64,000 nt of DNA from the NCBI RefSeq assembly GCF_002858935.1, contig NZ_PJRT01000009.1, forward strand, positions 186,001-250,000, given 5' to 3'. Below are positions 26,714 to 35,477 of the stretch, piece by piece; within the stretch, counting starts at the first letter, position 1; each line of letters starts with the position of its first letter. The position numbers were made by a program, and so were the translations under genes. This stretch comes from Pantoea endophytica. GTDB lineage: Bacteria; Pseudomonadota; Gammaproteobacteria; Enterobacterales; Enterobacteriaceae. Below the pieces are notes generated by a model. It was not told the origin of the DNA and ran no database searches. It was given only the letters and a program-made list of their open reading frames with translations.

Positions 26714-26718
26714 GGGTT

Positions 26719-26857
26719 GTGCTGGCTGTCCCCCATCCCGGCCTTCCCCCATAAATGGGGGAAGGAGACGCTGCCACATGCATGTTCATTGCTGGCATTG
26801 GGCAACGTCTTCCTCCCCCATTTATGGGGGAGGACCGAGGAGGGGGACAGCCACACC
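26719..26857. repeat. MITE-like 139-bp palindromic repeat, copy B (inside urt operon)
   Basis: Inverted relative to copy A at 6703-6841 and of equal length. Ends GTGCTGGCTGTCCCCC and GGGGGACAGCCACACC are inverted repeats; each arm has a hairpin CCTTCCCCC/GGGGGAAGG or CCTCCCCC/GGGGGAGG with an ATAAAT/ATTTAT loop. The core GCATGTGGCAGCGTCTCC is shared exactly with copy A. It starts 6 bases after the urtA stop and ends 41 before the urtB start. Confidence 0.85.
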
Positions 26858-26898
26858 AATCCAAACCAAAACAACTTCTCACCATCAGGGCCAGAACC

Positions 26899-28464
26899 AT
26901 GACAATCCGCCGTTATCTCTGCTGTCTGCTGTTACTGCTGCCCTGGCTCGCCCAGGCGGGCGATGGCGCAGACTTCGCGGCCGCCAGCCGCGCGCAACAA
27001 GCCACGCTGCTCCAGCAGTGGGCCGCCGCACCGCAGGCCAGTCGCTTGCCGCTGCTGCAGGCGCTGCGCAATGAAACCGTGGTCATCGACCAAAAACAGC
27101 AGCCGTTCAGCAAACAAGGTGAAGCCTTGCAGCCGCTCGACAGCGCGCAACAGCCCGACGGCGACACCAAAAAGCTGTTTATGAACAACCGCCTGCGCGT
27201 ATTGATCGCCAGCGCCCTCGCCGCCCATCAGCTGGTGAGCGATGATGCCGCGATCCGTTTACGTGCCGCACAACAACTGCAAAATGATGGCGTCGCCGAT
27301 ATGCTGCCGCTGATTGAGCAGCGTCTGACGCTGGAAAAAGACGCGAAAGTGCACGACGTACTGCTGATGGCAGCGGCCAACCTGCAGCTCGCCAGCCCGG
27401 ATGCCGCGCTGCGCCTGAAGGCTGTCAAACTGCTCGGCGAATCCAGCGATCCCAACATGCAGGCCAGCCTCACGCGCTTAACCCAGGCCAGCAATGAACC
27501 CGATACCAGCGTGCGTGATGCCGCCGCCGCCAGCCTGAAGCAGATTAAACAGCGCCTGATGTGGGGCGATCTGCTCGGTCAGGCGTTTACCGGCCTGTCG
27601 CTCGGTTCGATTCTGCTGCTGGCCGCGCTCGGTCTGGCGATCACCTACGGCCTGCTGGGCGTAATCAACATGGCGCACGGCGAAATGCTGATGCTGGGTG
27701 CATACGCTACCTGGTTTGTGCAAAGCCTGTTCCAGCAGTTCGCACCGCAGTGGCTGGCCTGGTATCCGCTGCTGGCGCTGCCGGTGGCCTTTCTGGTCAC
27801 CGCCGGTATGGGCATGCTGCTGGAACGCACCATCATCCGCCATCTGTACGGACGTCCGCTAGAAACGCTGCTCGCCACCTGGGGTATCAGCCTGATGCTG
27901 ATTCAACTGGTGCGCATGCTGTTTGGCGCGCAGAACCTGGAAGTGGCTAACCCAGGCTGGCTCTCCGGCGGGCTGCAGCTGTTACCGAATCTGGTGCTGC
28001 CGTACAACCGTATCGCGGTGATCCTGTTTGTGTTTGCCGTGCTGGCCCTCACCTGGCTACTGCTGAATAAAACCCGTCTCGGCCTGAGCGTGCGCGCCGT
28101 GACGCAAAACCGCGCAATGGCCGACTGCTGCGGCGTGCCGACCGGACGTATCGATATGCTGGCGTTTGGCCTCGGTTCTGGCATCGCCGGACTCGGCGGC
28201 GTGGCGCTGTCGCAGCTCGGCAACGTCGGGCCGGAGCTCGGTCAGGGCTACATCATCGACTCCTTCCTCGTGGTGGTGCTGGGTGGCGTCGGCCAACTGG
28301 CGGGCACCGTGGTCGCGGCCTTTGGTCTTGGCATTCTTAACAAAGTGCTGGAGCCGCAGATTGGCGCGGTGCTGGGAAAAATCCTCATCCTCGTGCTGAT
28401 CGTGCTGTTTATCCAGAAACGTCCGCAGGGCCTGTTTGCCTTCAAAGGGAGGGTGATTGACTGA
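26899..28464 (+). CDS. urtB: Urea ABC transporter, permease UrtB
   Basis: Inner-membrane permease of the urea importer, LivH-like. I use the ATG at 26899 (521 aa), which begins a signal-like segment MTIRRYLCCLLLLLPWLAQA; an in-frame upstream start at 26755 would lie in the repeat and is rejected. Residues about 25-215 form the long periplasmic helical-repeat extension typical of proteobacterial UrtB (alanine-rich, ASLKQIKQRLMWGDLLG at its end). The permease part follows with GLAITYGLLGVINMAHGEMLMLGAY and ending IQKRPQGLFAFKGRVID. Stop and urtC start overlap by one base. Confidence 0.92.
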   Translation: MTIRRYLCCLLLLLPWLAQAGDGADFAAASRAQQATLLQQWAAAPQASRLPLLQALRNETVVIDQKQQPFSKQGEALQPLDSAQQPDGDTKKLFMNNRLRVLIASALAAHQLVSDDAAIRLRAAQQLQNDGVADMLPLIEQRLTLEKDAKVHDVLLMAAANLQLASPDAALRLKAVKLLGESSDPNMQASLTRLTQASNEPDTSVRDAAAASLKQIKQRLMWGDLLGQAFTGLSLGSILLLAALGLAITYGLLGVINMAHGEMLMLGAYATWFVQSLFQQFAPQWLAWYPLLALPVAFLVTAGMGMLLERTIIRHLYGRPLETLLATWGISLMLIQLVRMLFGAQNLEVANPGWLSGGLQLLPNLVLPYNRIAVILFVFAVLALTWLLLNKTRLGLSVRAVTQNRAMADCCGVPTGRIDMLAFGLGSGIAGLGGVALSQLGNVGPELGQGYIIDSFLVVVLGGVGQLAGTVVAAFGLGILNKVLEPQIGAVLGKILILVLIVLFIQKRPQGLFAFKGRVID

Positions 28465-29540
28465 TGAGCCAGCCAATGACGTTAACTATTGCGCGCAAAG
28501 CGCCACGCCTGACGCTCAGCCTCGGCGTGGTGATCGCTGCGCTGCTGCTGGCGCTGCCGTTCTGCGCCCTGCTGCCCGCCACCCATCCGCTGGCGATCTC
28601 CACCTACACGCTAACGCTGGTCGGCAAGATTCTCTGTTACGCCGTGGTCGCGGTGGCGCTCGATTTAGTGTGGGGTTACGCCGGGCTGCTGTCGCTCGGT
28701 CACGGCCTGTTCTTCGCGCTTGGCGGCTATGCGATGGGCATGTATTTGATGCGCCAGGCTTCCGGCGACGGCCTGCCTGCGTTCATGTCTTTTCTTTCAT
28801 GGAGTGAGCTGCCGTGGTTTTGGGCGGGCACGCAACATTTTGCCTGGGCGCTGTGCCTGATCATGCTGGTGCCGGGTTTGCTGGCGCTGGTGTTTGGCTT
28901 CTTCGCCTTTCGCTCGAAAATCAAAGGCGTTTACTTCTCAATCATGACGCAGGCGCTGACCTACGCTGGCATGCTGCTGTTTTTCCGCAACGAAACCGGC
29001 TTCGGCGGTAATAACGGCTTTACCGGCTTCACCACATTGCTCGGCTTTAACGTCACCGCTACCGACACGCGTATTGGACTGTTTGTCGCCACGGTGCTGC
29101 TGCTGCTGGTCAGCCTCGGCATTGGCTTCGCGCTGGCACGCAGCAAGTTTGGCCGCGTGTTGACCGCGGTGCGCGATGCGGAGAACCGCCTGATGTTCAT
29201 CGGATACGATCCCAAAGGTTTCAAGCTGTTTGTCTGGACGCTGTCGGCGGTGCTGTGCGGGCTGGCGGGCGCGCTCTACGTGCCGCAGGTTGGCATTATC
29301 AACCCCAGCGAAATGTCGCCAACCAACTCGATTGAAGCGGCGATATGGGTGGCGCTGGGCGGACGCGGCACGCTGATTGGTCCGCTGCTTGGTGCCGCCA
29401 TCGTTAACGGAGCCAAAAGCTGGTTCACCGTCGCCTTCCCGGAATATTGGCTGTTTTTCCTTGGCCTGATGTTTATCCTGGTCACGCTGTTCCTGCCGCG
29501 TGGCGTGATTGGCCTGCTGCGCCGGAGGCGTGATGACTGA
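28464..29540 (+). CDS. urtC: Urea ABC transporter, permease UrtC
   Basis: Second inner-membrane permease of the urea importer, LivM-like, 358 aa. It shows ALDLVWGYAGLLSLGHGLFFALGGY, the transporter-family motif of LivM permeases, then FRSKIKGVYFSIMTQALTYA and the conserved GAALYVPQVGIINP and EAAIWVALGGRGTLIGPLLGA segments near the C-terminus. Its start overlaps the urtB stop by one base and its end overlaps urtD by eight, so the four membrane and ATPase genes are translationally coupled. Confidence 0.92.
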   Translation: MSQPMTLTIARKAPRLTLSLGVVIAALLLALPFCALLPATHPLAISTYTLTLVGKILCYAVVAVALDLVWGYAGLLSLGHGLFFALGGYAMGMYLMRQASGDGLPAFMSFLSWSELPWFWAGTQHFAWALCLIMLVPGLLALVFGFFAFRSKIKGVYFSIMTQALTYAGMLLFFRNETGFGGNNGFTGFTTLLGFNVTATDTRIGLFVATVLLLLVSLGIGFALARSKFGRVLTAVRDAENRLMFIGYDPKGFKLFVWTLSAVLCGLAGALYVPQVGIINPSEMSPTNSIEAAIWVALGGRGTLIGPLLGAAIVNGAKSWFTVAFPEYWLFFLGLMFILVTLFLPRGVIGLLRRRRDD

Positions 29541-30324
29541 ACAACTGTTTACCCAACCTCATCCCTCGGATCGCTATCGTGAACAAAGCGATCCGGTATT
29601 GCAGCTGGAGAAGATCAACGTGTCGTTCGACGGCTTTCGCGCGCTCACCGATCTCTCACTGAAGATCGGCGTGGGCGAACTACGCTGTGTGATCGGCCCC
29701 AACGGCGCGGGAAAAACCACGCTGATGGATGTGATCACCGGTAAAACCCGGCCGGATAATGGCCAGGTGATCTACGACCAGGATACCGATCTCAGCAAAA
29801 TGTCGCCGGTGGAGATCGCGCGCGCCGGTATTGGGCGCAAGTTCCAGAAACCCACGGTATTCGAAGCGCTGACGGTGTTTGAGAATCTGGAAATCGCGCT
29901 GAAAAACGACAAATCAGTGTGGGCCAGCCTGCGCGCGCGGTTGAACAGCGAGCAGCAGGATCGCATTGATGAGGTGCTAAAACTGTTGCGATTGGGCGGC
30001 GAGCGTCAGCGCAAAGCCGGTTTGCTGTCGCACGGTCAGAAGCAGTTTCTGGAAATCGGCATGCTGCTGGTACAGGACCCGCATCTGCTGCTGCTGGATG
30101 AACCGGCAGCCGGCATGACCGATGCCGAAACCGAGTACACCGCTGAGCTGTTTCGCAGCCTCGCTGGGAAGCATTCGCTGATGGTGGTCGAGCACGACAT
30201 GGGCTTTGTTGAAACCATTGCCGATCACGTCACCGTGCTGCATCAGGGCCAGGTTTTGGCCGAGGGATCGTTACGCGAAGTGCAGGCGGACGATCGGGTT
30301 ATCGACGTTTATCTGGGGCGTTAA
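29533..30324 (+). CDS. urtD: Urea ABC transporter, ATPase UrtD
   Basis: Cytoplasmic ATPase of the urea importer, LivG-like, 263 aa from the ATG at 29533, which overlaps urtC by eight bases. Walker A is GPNGAGKTT with K61, the signature is the variant LSHGQKQFLEIG, and Walker B is HLLLLDEPAAGM. The switch histidine is in MVVEHDMGF. The Livs-type C-terminus ends DRVIDVYLGR. It pairs with UrtE downstream. Confidence 0.93.
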   Translation: MTEQLFTQPHPSDRYREQSDPVLQLEKINVSFDGFRALTDLSLKIGVGELRCVIGPNGAGKTTLMDVITGKTRPDNGQVIYDQDTDLSKMSPVEIARAGIGRKFQKPTVFEALTVFENLEIALKNDKSVWASLRARLNSEQQDRIDEVLKLLRLGGERQRKAGLLSHGQKQFLEIGMLLVQDPHLLLLDEPAAGMTDAETEYTAELFRSLAGKHSLMVVEHDMGFVETIADHVTVLHQGQVLAEGSLREVQADDRVIDVYLGR

Positions 30325-30325
30325 C

Positions 30326-31024
30326 ATGCTGCAAGTCGCGGAACTGAATCAATATTACGGCGGCAGCCACATTCTGCGCGGCCTGTCGTTTGAAGCGAAG
30401 CCGGGTGAAATTACCTGCCTGCTGGGACGTAACGGCGTGGGTAAAACCACGTTGCTGAAATGTTTGATGGGGCTGATTCCGGCTAAATCCGGCGAAATTC
30501 GCTGGCAGGATAATGTGATCAACAGCCGCAAGCCGCATCAGCGCGTGCAGGCCGGTATCGCTTATGTGCCGCAGGGGCGCGAAATCTTCCCGCGTCTGAC
30601 GGTGGAAGAGAATCTGCTGATGGGGCTGGCGCGTTTTTCCGGCGCACAGGCCAAAGCGGTGCCGGAGGAGATCTATCAACTGTTTCCAGTGCTACGTGAG
30701 ATGAAAGCGCGCCGCGGCGGCGACCTGTCGGGCGGACAGCAGCAGCAATTAGCGATTGGCCGCGCCCTCGCCTGTTCACCAAAGCTATTGATCCTCGATG
30801 AGCCAACCGAAGGGATCCAGCCGTCGGTGATCAAGGAGATCGGGGCGGTGATCCGCCAGTTGGCGCAGCGCGGTGATATGGCGATCCTGCTGGTCGAGCA
30901 GTTTTATGATTTCGCCGCCGAACTGGCCGACAGCTATCTGGTGATGTCGCGCGGCGAGATCGTGCAGCGCGGCGCCGGATCCGCCATGGAAGCCGAGGGC
31001 GTACGCGGATTAGTAGCGATTTAG
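30326..31024 (+). CDS. urtE: Urea ABC transporter, ATPase UrtE
   Basis: Second ATPase of the urea importer, LivF-like, 232 aa. I use the ATG at 30326, one base after the urtD stop; a longer frame reaching back to 30206 only overlaps urtD. Walker A is GRNGVGKTT with K40, the ABC signature LSGGQQQQLAIGRAL and Walker B KLLILDEPTEGIQPS are intact. It is the last gene of the nitrogen operon; a GCGGCC/GGCCGC hairpin (31047-31062) without a T-run follows. Confidence 0.93.
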   Translation: MLQVAELNQYYGGSHILRGLSFEAKPGEITCLLGRNGVGKTTLLKCLMGLIPAKSGEIRWQDNVINSRKPHQRVQAGIAYVPQGREIFPRLTVEENLLMGLARFSGAQAKAVPEEIYQLFPVLREMKARRGGDLSGGQQQQLAIGRALACSPKLLILDEPTEGIQPSVIKEIGAVIRQLAQRGDMAILLVEQFYDFAAELADSYLVMSRGEIVQRGAGSAMEAEGVRGLVAI

Positions 31025-31109
31025 TTGAGCTTGATAATTCAAATGGGCGGCCTAACGGCCGCGTCTACAAGCAGAAGGCACGTCGTTTCGAGCATTTTAA
31101 ATATTTTAA

Positions 31110-31511
31110 TTAATTTTCAAATTCAAAATCTGCCATGCGAACTTTACTGCTCACTGACACAATTTTTCCACTCCATCCAAAGGTGATATGCCCATTAGCT
31201 GATATGTTAATTGAGCGGATGCTTCCTACACCTTCAATGAGAGGTTCCAACGTTTTAAGTTTATTTAAAACTTGTTTTTCGTTGCCGGTAATCTCACTGG
31301 TTAAATAATATCGATAAATAACAGGAACAGTGGCACCGCCAGCACTGTATTCAGTCATATATAGCCAGGAAGATTGATTAATTTTTTGACTACGCTTCAA
31401 TACATCATTATCGCGTGAGCTTTCATTACCGATGACTAAAAAACCAATAATAATCAGCAAAAGAAGAGTCAGTATCAAATGAAATCGCTTAATAACCGTG
31501 CTGTTTAGCAT
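31110..31511 (-). CDS. Putative membrane-anchored immunity-like protein
   Basis: Unrecognised 133-residue protein. I start at the ATG at 31511, with GAGGG about 8 bases upstream; this overlaps the end of the preceding gene by 23 bases, so translation is likely coupled. Residues 1-30 are one hydrophobic helix after a short basic head (STVIKRFHLILTLLLLIIIGF), and the rest is polar: NQSSWLYMTEYSAGGATVPVI, RYYLTSEITG and a C-terminal beta-rich part. This topology fits an inner-membrane anchor with a periplasmic domain. Position just after a toxin-like gene suggests it protects against it (inference). Confidence 0.55.
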   Translation of the reverse strand: MLNSTVIKRFHLILTLLLLIIIGFLVIGNESSRDNDVLKRSQKINQSSWLYMTEYSAGGATVPVIYRYYLTSEITGNEKQVLNKLKTLEPLIEGVGSIRSINISANGHITFGWSGKIVSVSSKVRMADFEFEN

Positions 31512-31875
31512 ACTCAATTCCCTCGCGTATATTGCGTTGATCTGTGGGATCATCTCCATAGGGAGGAACATCATACCACTTTCCCCAGCGAGATTTTGAT
31601 GTGCCAGCGAGTGTTTGAGCAAATCCCGCGCCCATCAGCAAAATGTCATCGGGTATGCCAGCTGCTCTGCCTGAAGCGCCAAAATTGAAGTTTCCAAAAG
31701 CAGCCCAATTGAAGTCGAATTGTTTGTAATCCCAAGGGCCGCGATTGCGTACTTTTTGATAAAACCAGTAATAGGTTTCCGGTGTCGCCATACCTCTCGA
31801 CATACCATTACATCTGGCTTCACGCATATTATTCTGAATAATTAATGCACCAGGTCCTATCGGTACAGATGCCAT
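31489..31875 (-). CDS. Polymorphic toxin type 44-like effector
   Basis: 128-residue protein that resembles the polymorphic-toxin type 44 (Ntox44) domain, from memory of the family: WFYQKVRNRGPWDYKQ, FGNFNFGASGRAAG, AGTSKSRWGKW and the C-terminal PPYGDDPTDQRNIREGIEYA. The toxin domain spans nearly the whole protein, with only about 25 residues before it, so it is a stand-alone effector or cargo and not the tail of an Rhs or PAAR protein. No signal peptide. The region is AT-rich compared with its neighbours, a sign of transfer. No type VI secretion genes are in the window. Biochemical activity is not established by the sequence. Confidence 0.6.
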   Translation of the reverse strand: MASVPIGPGALIIQNNMREARCNGMSRGMATPETYYWFYQKVRNRGPWDYKQFDFNWAAFGNFNFGASGRAAGIPDDILLMGAGFAQTLAGTSKSRWGKWYDVPPYGDDPTDQRNIREGIEYAKQHGY

Positions 31876-32073
31876 AATCCTTCCCTGAACGTAAATTTAA
31901 ATCAGTTAACTATAATGCACATCCTCTTATTTAATAATTTGACCTAAATCATTAGGTCATTGCAATTAACCGAGGGGAGATAGGGGTATATTTGATATTT
32001 TTTAAATGATTTTTAATATCAACATCCGCTGTTGATATTGATTTTAAAATGGCGATCCTAAGACCGCCATTGA
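31876..32073. other. AT-rich gap between toxin-like gene and deoX
   Basis: 198 bases, strongly AT-rich, with no coding frame. Part of the same low-G+C patch as the toxin/immunity-like genes (about 31,080-32,040). Confidence 0.5.
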
Positions 32074-33087
32074 TTACAAAATCCCGGTCTCAACGCTGAA
32101 ATGGCGCTGTTCGCCGGGGGCCAGCTCAATCAGCGTGCCGGCGCGCTGTGCGGCTTTGAAACCCTCCGGGCGGCAGGTTGACGGCAGCACATAGGCGGCG
32201 ACCTGCTGATCGCGGTTATGCAGCATCCAGCGCGTGGCGTGCGGGAACTGTTGGCTGGAGAAGCGTGTCATCAGAGCAAACCCTTGCGGTGAGTGCAGCT
32301 CGAACTGCATCTCATCACCGTACTGCTGGAGATCGTCGGCGAAAAACACGATCTCCGGATCGCACATCTGCGGCTGATCCAGCTGCTGAAACGCCTGCGG
32401 ATCGCGCGCCAGTTGATCGGTGTATGCGCGCCACTGCGGGGTAGGTTTGACGTGCGCCGGGATCGAACTGCGCAGCTGGAACGCATCGGTCGGAATCGAC
32501 TGCTGGAAACGCCCTTGATCCAGCCAGGCGCTGTTCAGATGACACATATACTGCAGCGGCATCGGCGCGCCTGCCAGGTTAGTGACGTTCATCTCAATGT
32601 GCAGGCGCGCAGCATTGGCCTCAAGGCGCACCGCCGGTGCGGCAAGATAGTGATGGCCAAAGCCCTTCACATATTCGGTTTCGCCCTCCAGCGACAGGCG
32701 ATCGTCCTCCAGCACGATCCATGCGCTGTCCATGCGCGCGCAGGCCATTTCGCCATGCAGCGGATGATCGTCATCCTCTGCCGGACAGCCGTTGGCCAGC
32801 AGCCCGGAGTGGAAAGCGAAACAGCCATAGGTATCAATGATCGAACTGCCGGGCAGCGGCTGCTTAAAGCTGTGGCCCATGGTAAGCGAATGGCCGTCAA
32901 AGTTGGCGTCCCACACCATCTGACCGTAAAACGGCAGCATGATCACCGTGCCGCGTGGATTACTGATGCGCACCGCTTCCACGCCCGCGGGATAGCGAAA
33001 CAGCTCGACGTGGAACGTCTCGTTGCGCAGCAGCGTGGCTGACGTTTCATGAAACTGCTCACGACGTAACGGTAAACGGGTTTTCAT
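32074..33087 (-). CDS. deoX: DeoX, aldose 1-epimerase-like (DUF4432)
   Basis: Last gene of the deoxyribose operon, 337 aa; its start overlaps the deoP stop by four bases. The galactose-mutarotase-like beta-sandwich family DUF4432 is suggested by GTVIMLPFYGQMVWDANFDG, PLHGEMACARMDSAWIVL with a candidate active-site histidine, and NVTNLAGAPMPLQYMCHLN. In Salmonella the deoQKPX operon ends with a homologue of unproven function; an anomer-converting role for 2-deoxyribose is plausible for the fold and is inference. Confidence 0.8.
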   Translation of the reverse strand: MKTRLPLRREQFHETSATLLRNETFHVELFRYPAGVEAVRISNPRGTVIMLPFYGQMVWDANFDGHSLTMGHSFKQPLPGSSIIDTYGCFAFHSGLLANGCPAEDDDHPLHGEMACARMDSAWIVLEDDRLSLEGETEYVKGFGHHYLAAPAVRLEANAARLHIEMNVTNLAGAPMPLQYMCHLNSAWLDQGRFQQSIPTDAFQLRSSIPAHVKPTPQWRAYTDQLARDPQAFQQLDQPQMCDPEIVFFADDLQQYGDEMQFELHSPQGFALMTRFSSQQFPHATRWMLHNRDQQVAAYVLPSTCRPEGFKAAQRAGTLIELAPGEQRHFSVETGIL

Positions 33088-34409
33088 GGCATCTCCTCAA
33101 CTAAACGACCGGCTGCTTCTGCCTGTTTTTTATGACGCAGCTCGCCCCAGAAGAAGTAACCCACCCAGGCGAAGCACAGCAGCGAAACGCCGAACGCCAG
33201 CTGCATCGATCCCAGATGATCGGAGACGAAGCCCTGAATCGCAGGAATAAAGGCAGCACCGACAATCGACATCACGATAAACGCGCCCGCCACTTCGGTG
33301 TATTTGTTATCGACGGTCGCCAGCGTTCCAGCGTAGATCGTCGCCCAGCACGGACCAAACAGCGCACTGACCAGGATGGCGGCATACACGGCGGTAAAGT
33401 TCGGCACAAACATCACATACGCCAGCGCCAGAACACCCAGCAGCGAGTAGGCAATCAACACTTTTTCCGCACGGAAGCGCGTCATCAGGACGTTGGCGAT
33501 AAATTTACCGATAAAGAAGCCGATGAAGCTGTAAATCATAAAGTTAGAGGCATGGCGCTCATTGACCGCGCCGAGCGTCAGCGCCAGACGAATGGTGAAC
33601 GACCACACCGCCACCTGCATGCCGACATACAAGAACTGCGCCAGAATCCCGCGTTTGAAGTGACGATTCGCCGCCAGATAGCGGAAAGTCTCGCCGAGCG
33701 ACGGCAACGATTTTTCACTGCTTTCCGGTTTGCAGCGCGGATAGCGGGTGAACAGGAACAGCAGCATCACTACCACCAAAACCATCACCAGATATTTATA
33801 CGGCTCAAGCGTGTGCTCCAGCATGGTGAGACGGAACGCATGCGCCTGTTCCGCGTTCATGCCGGCCAGCTGACTTTCCAGACTGTCGCCCTCCTGAAAC
33901 ACCAGATATTTGCCCAGCACGATGCCCATCAGTGCGCCCACCGGATAGAAAGTCTGGCTGATATTCAGGCGCAGCGTGGCGTGATCGCGATGACCAATCA
34001 TCGAGCTGTAGGTGTTGGCGGCGGTTTCGAGGAAGCTCAAACCGATAGCGATGGCGAAAATCGCTGCCAGGAACATGGTGTAGGTTGCCATGTGCGACGC
34101 GGGATAGAACAGCACGCAGCCCACGATATACAGCGCCAGGCCCAATAAAATCGCCAGTTTATAGGTGGCTTTACGGATCACCAGCGAGGCCGGAATAGCA
34201 ATCAGGAAGTAGCCGCCGTAGAACGCGCTCTGCACCAGCGCGCTGGCGAAATCGCTTAACGCGAACACGCTTTTGAACTGGGTGATCAGGATGTCGTTCA
34301 GACTCGCCGCACAGCCCCACAACGGGAACAGGCACGAGAGCAAAATGAACTGGAACAGCGGCGTTTTATTCAGATAGCCATCAGATTGCTGAACAATGTT
34401 CGGTTGCAT
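33084..34409 (-). CDS. deoP: Deoxyribose:H+ symporter DeoP (FucP-like MFS)
   Basis: Sugar importer of the fucose-permease branch of the major facilitator superfamily, 441 aa with twelve hydrophobic helices. Family markers are FWGCAASLND-like sequence in helix 1 (LFPLWGCAASLNDILI), GGYFLIAIPASLVIRKATYK between helices 2 and 3, and FLETAANTYSS in helix 4, where FucP carriers hold conserved acidic and asparagine residues. It lies 9 bases after deoK and overlaps deoX, matching Salmonella deoKPX. Substrate 2-deoxy-D-ribose is inferred from this context. Confidence 0.85.
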   Translation of the reverse strand: MQPNIVQQSDGYLNKTPLFQFILLSCLFPLWGCAASLNDILITQFKSVFALSDFASALVQSAFYGGYFLIAIPASLVIRKATYKLAILLGLALYIVGCVLFYPASHMATYTMFLAAIFAIAIGLSFLETAANTYSSMIGHRDHATLRLNISQTFYPVGALMGIVLGKYLVFQEGDSLESQLAGMNAEQAHAFRLTMLEHTLEPYKYLVMVLVVVMLLFLFTRYPRCKPESSEKSLPSLGETFRYLAANRHFKRGILAQFLYVGMQVAVWSFTIRLALTLGAVNERHASNFMIYSFIGFFIGKFIANVLMTRFRAEKVLIAYSLLGVLALAYVMFVPNFTAVYAAILVSALFGPCWATIYAGTLATVDNKYTEVAGAFIVMSIVGAAFIPAIQGFVSDHLGSMQLAFGVSLLCFAWVGYFFWGELRHKKQAEAAGRLVEEMP

Positions 34410-34418
34410 AACTCGACC

Positions 34419-35336
34419 TCAGTGAACGTTGAGAAAACGCTGGAAGGTTTCCGCGTCGGGATAGGAGCGCTGCGTGCCGCGACCGGTCACGCTGCAGGCG
34501 GCATAAGCCGAGGCTTGCGCCATCGCGGCCGGGATATCGCCGCTTTTCACCAACTCGTGGGCGAAGCAGCCGATAAAGGCATCGCCCGCGCCGCTGGTAT
34601 CCACCGCTTTTACCGCGGTGGGGGCAACCTGATGCACGCTGTCGCCAGACATCCACAGCGAACCGCGCCCGCCCAGCGTGATGATCAGGTTTTTCAGCCC
34701 GCGTTTGAGCAGCGATTGCCCCGCCAGCTTCACCTCTTCATCCGTGGTGACCGGCATGCCGGTGAGGATCTCCAGCTCGGTTTCATTCGGCATGAAAAAG
34801 TCGCATTTGCAGGCGTAGTCGATATTGAGATCCGCCACCGCCGGTGCCGGATTGAGGATCACTTTGATGTCATGCTGACGGGCAAAATCAATGGCGTAAT
34901 AAACGGTCTCCAGCGGGATCTCCAGCTGCAGGATGATCAACTGGCAGCTTTTCAACGCGTCAGCGGCGGCATCGATATCGGCTGGCTTCAACTGTTGGTT
35001 GGCACCTTTAATAATCAGAATGCGGTTCTGCGACTCATCGTCGACGAAGATAGGTGCCACGCCGCTGGAGGTGCCTGGCGCGGTGGTGACGAAGCGGGTA
35101 TCAACGCCCTGCTGTTGCAGATTGACCACGGTATTCGGCGCGAACAGATCGTCGCCGACTTTACTCACCATCATCACGCTGCCGCCCATCTTCGCCGCTG
35201 CCACAGCCTGATTGGCACCTTTACCCCCGCAGCCGATGGCAAAATCGGGTGCTTCCAGCGTTTCGCCCGCTTTAGGCAGCTGATTGGTATAGGTAATGAG
35301 GTCCACCATATTTGACCCAATAACCGCAATATCCAT
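34419..35336 (-). CDS. deoK: Deoxyribokinase DeoK
   Basis: Ribokinase-family (PfkB) enzyme, 305 aa, that phosphorylates 2-deoxy-D-ribose to its 5-phosphate for DeoC aldolase. The sugar-binding GCGGKGANQAVAAAKMGG and the anion hole with catalytic aspartate in VDTSGAGDAFIG are complete. The start MDIAVIGSNMVDLITYTNQ closely matches Salmonella DeoK as I recall it and differs from ordinary RbsK. First gene of deoKPX; its promoter region (35369-35424) carries a CRP site and a DeoR-type operator. The other deo genes (deoCABD) are not in this window. Confidence 0.87.
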   Translation of the reverse strand: MDIAVIGSNMVDLITYTNQLPKAGETLEAPDFAIGCGGKGANQAVAAAKMGGSVMMVSKVGDDLFAPNTVVNLQQQGVDTRFVTTAPGTSSGVAPIFVDDESQNRILIIKGANQQLKPADIDAAADALKSCQLIILQLEIPLETVYYAIDFARQHDIKVILNPAPAVADLNIDYACKCDFFMPNETELEILTGMPVTTDEEVKLAGQSLLKRGLKNLIITLGGRGSLWMSGDSVHQVAPTAVKAVDTSGAGDAFIGCFAHELVKSGDIPAAMAQASAYAACSVTGRGTQRSYPDAETFQRFLNVH

Positions 35337-35368
35337 TGTTTTCTCCCGGTGAATTTTTAACTTTATAA

Positions 35369-35384
35369 TGTTATTAAAATAACA
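35369..35384. promoter_or_regulatory. DeoR-type operator O1 (deoK promoter)
   Basis: TGTTATTAAAATAACA, symmetric at seven of eight pairs, matches the DeoR operator TGTTAGAATTCTAACA in its outer bases. It overlaps a candidate deoK -10 (TATTGT, 35387-35382) and the start point expected from the CRP site. Confidence 0.75.
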
Positions 35385-35408
35385 ATATCAGGTTAATAAA
35401 GTTAATTG

Positions 35409-35424
35409 TGTGATAAATTTCACA
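35409..35424. promoter_or_regulatory. CRP-cAMP site for deoK
   Basis: TGTGATAAATTTCACA contains both half-sites TGTGA and TCACA with the canonical 6-base spacing. Its centre lies 40 bases from the centre of O1. With the candidate -10 TATTGT the site sits near -41.5, the class II position. Confidence 0.85.
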
Positions 35425-35477
35425 CCTCGACATCCTGATAAAAAGCCGATAAACAGCCATTAATTGGTAGAAATGAA

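Noticed and set aside
26755..26898. N-terminal extension of UrtB
   Set aside because: The added codons lie inside repeat copy B; the signal-like start at 26899 fits the family.
33132..34148. 338-codon frame antisense to deoP
   Set aside because: Opposite strand of an intact MFS gene and no recognisable domain.
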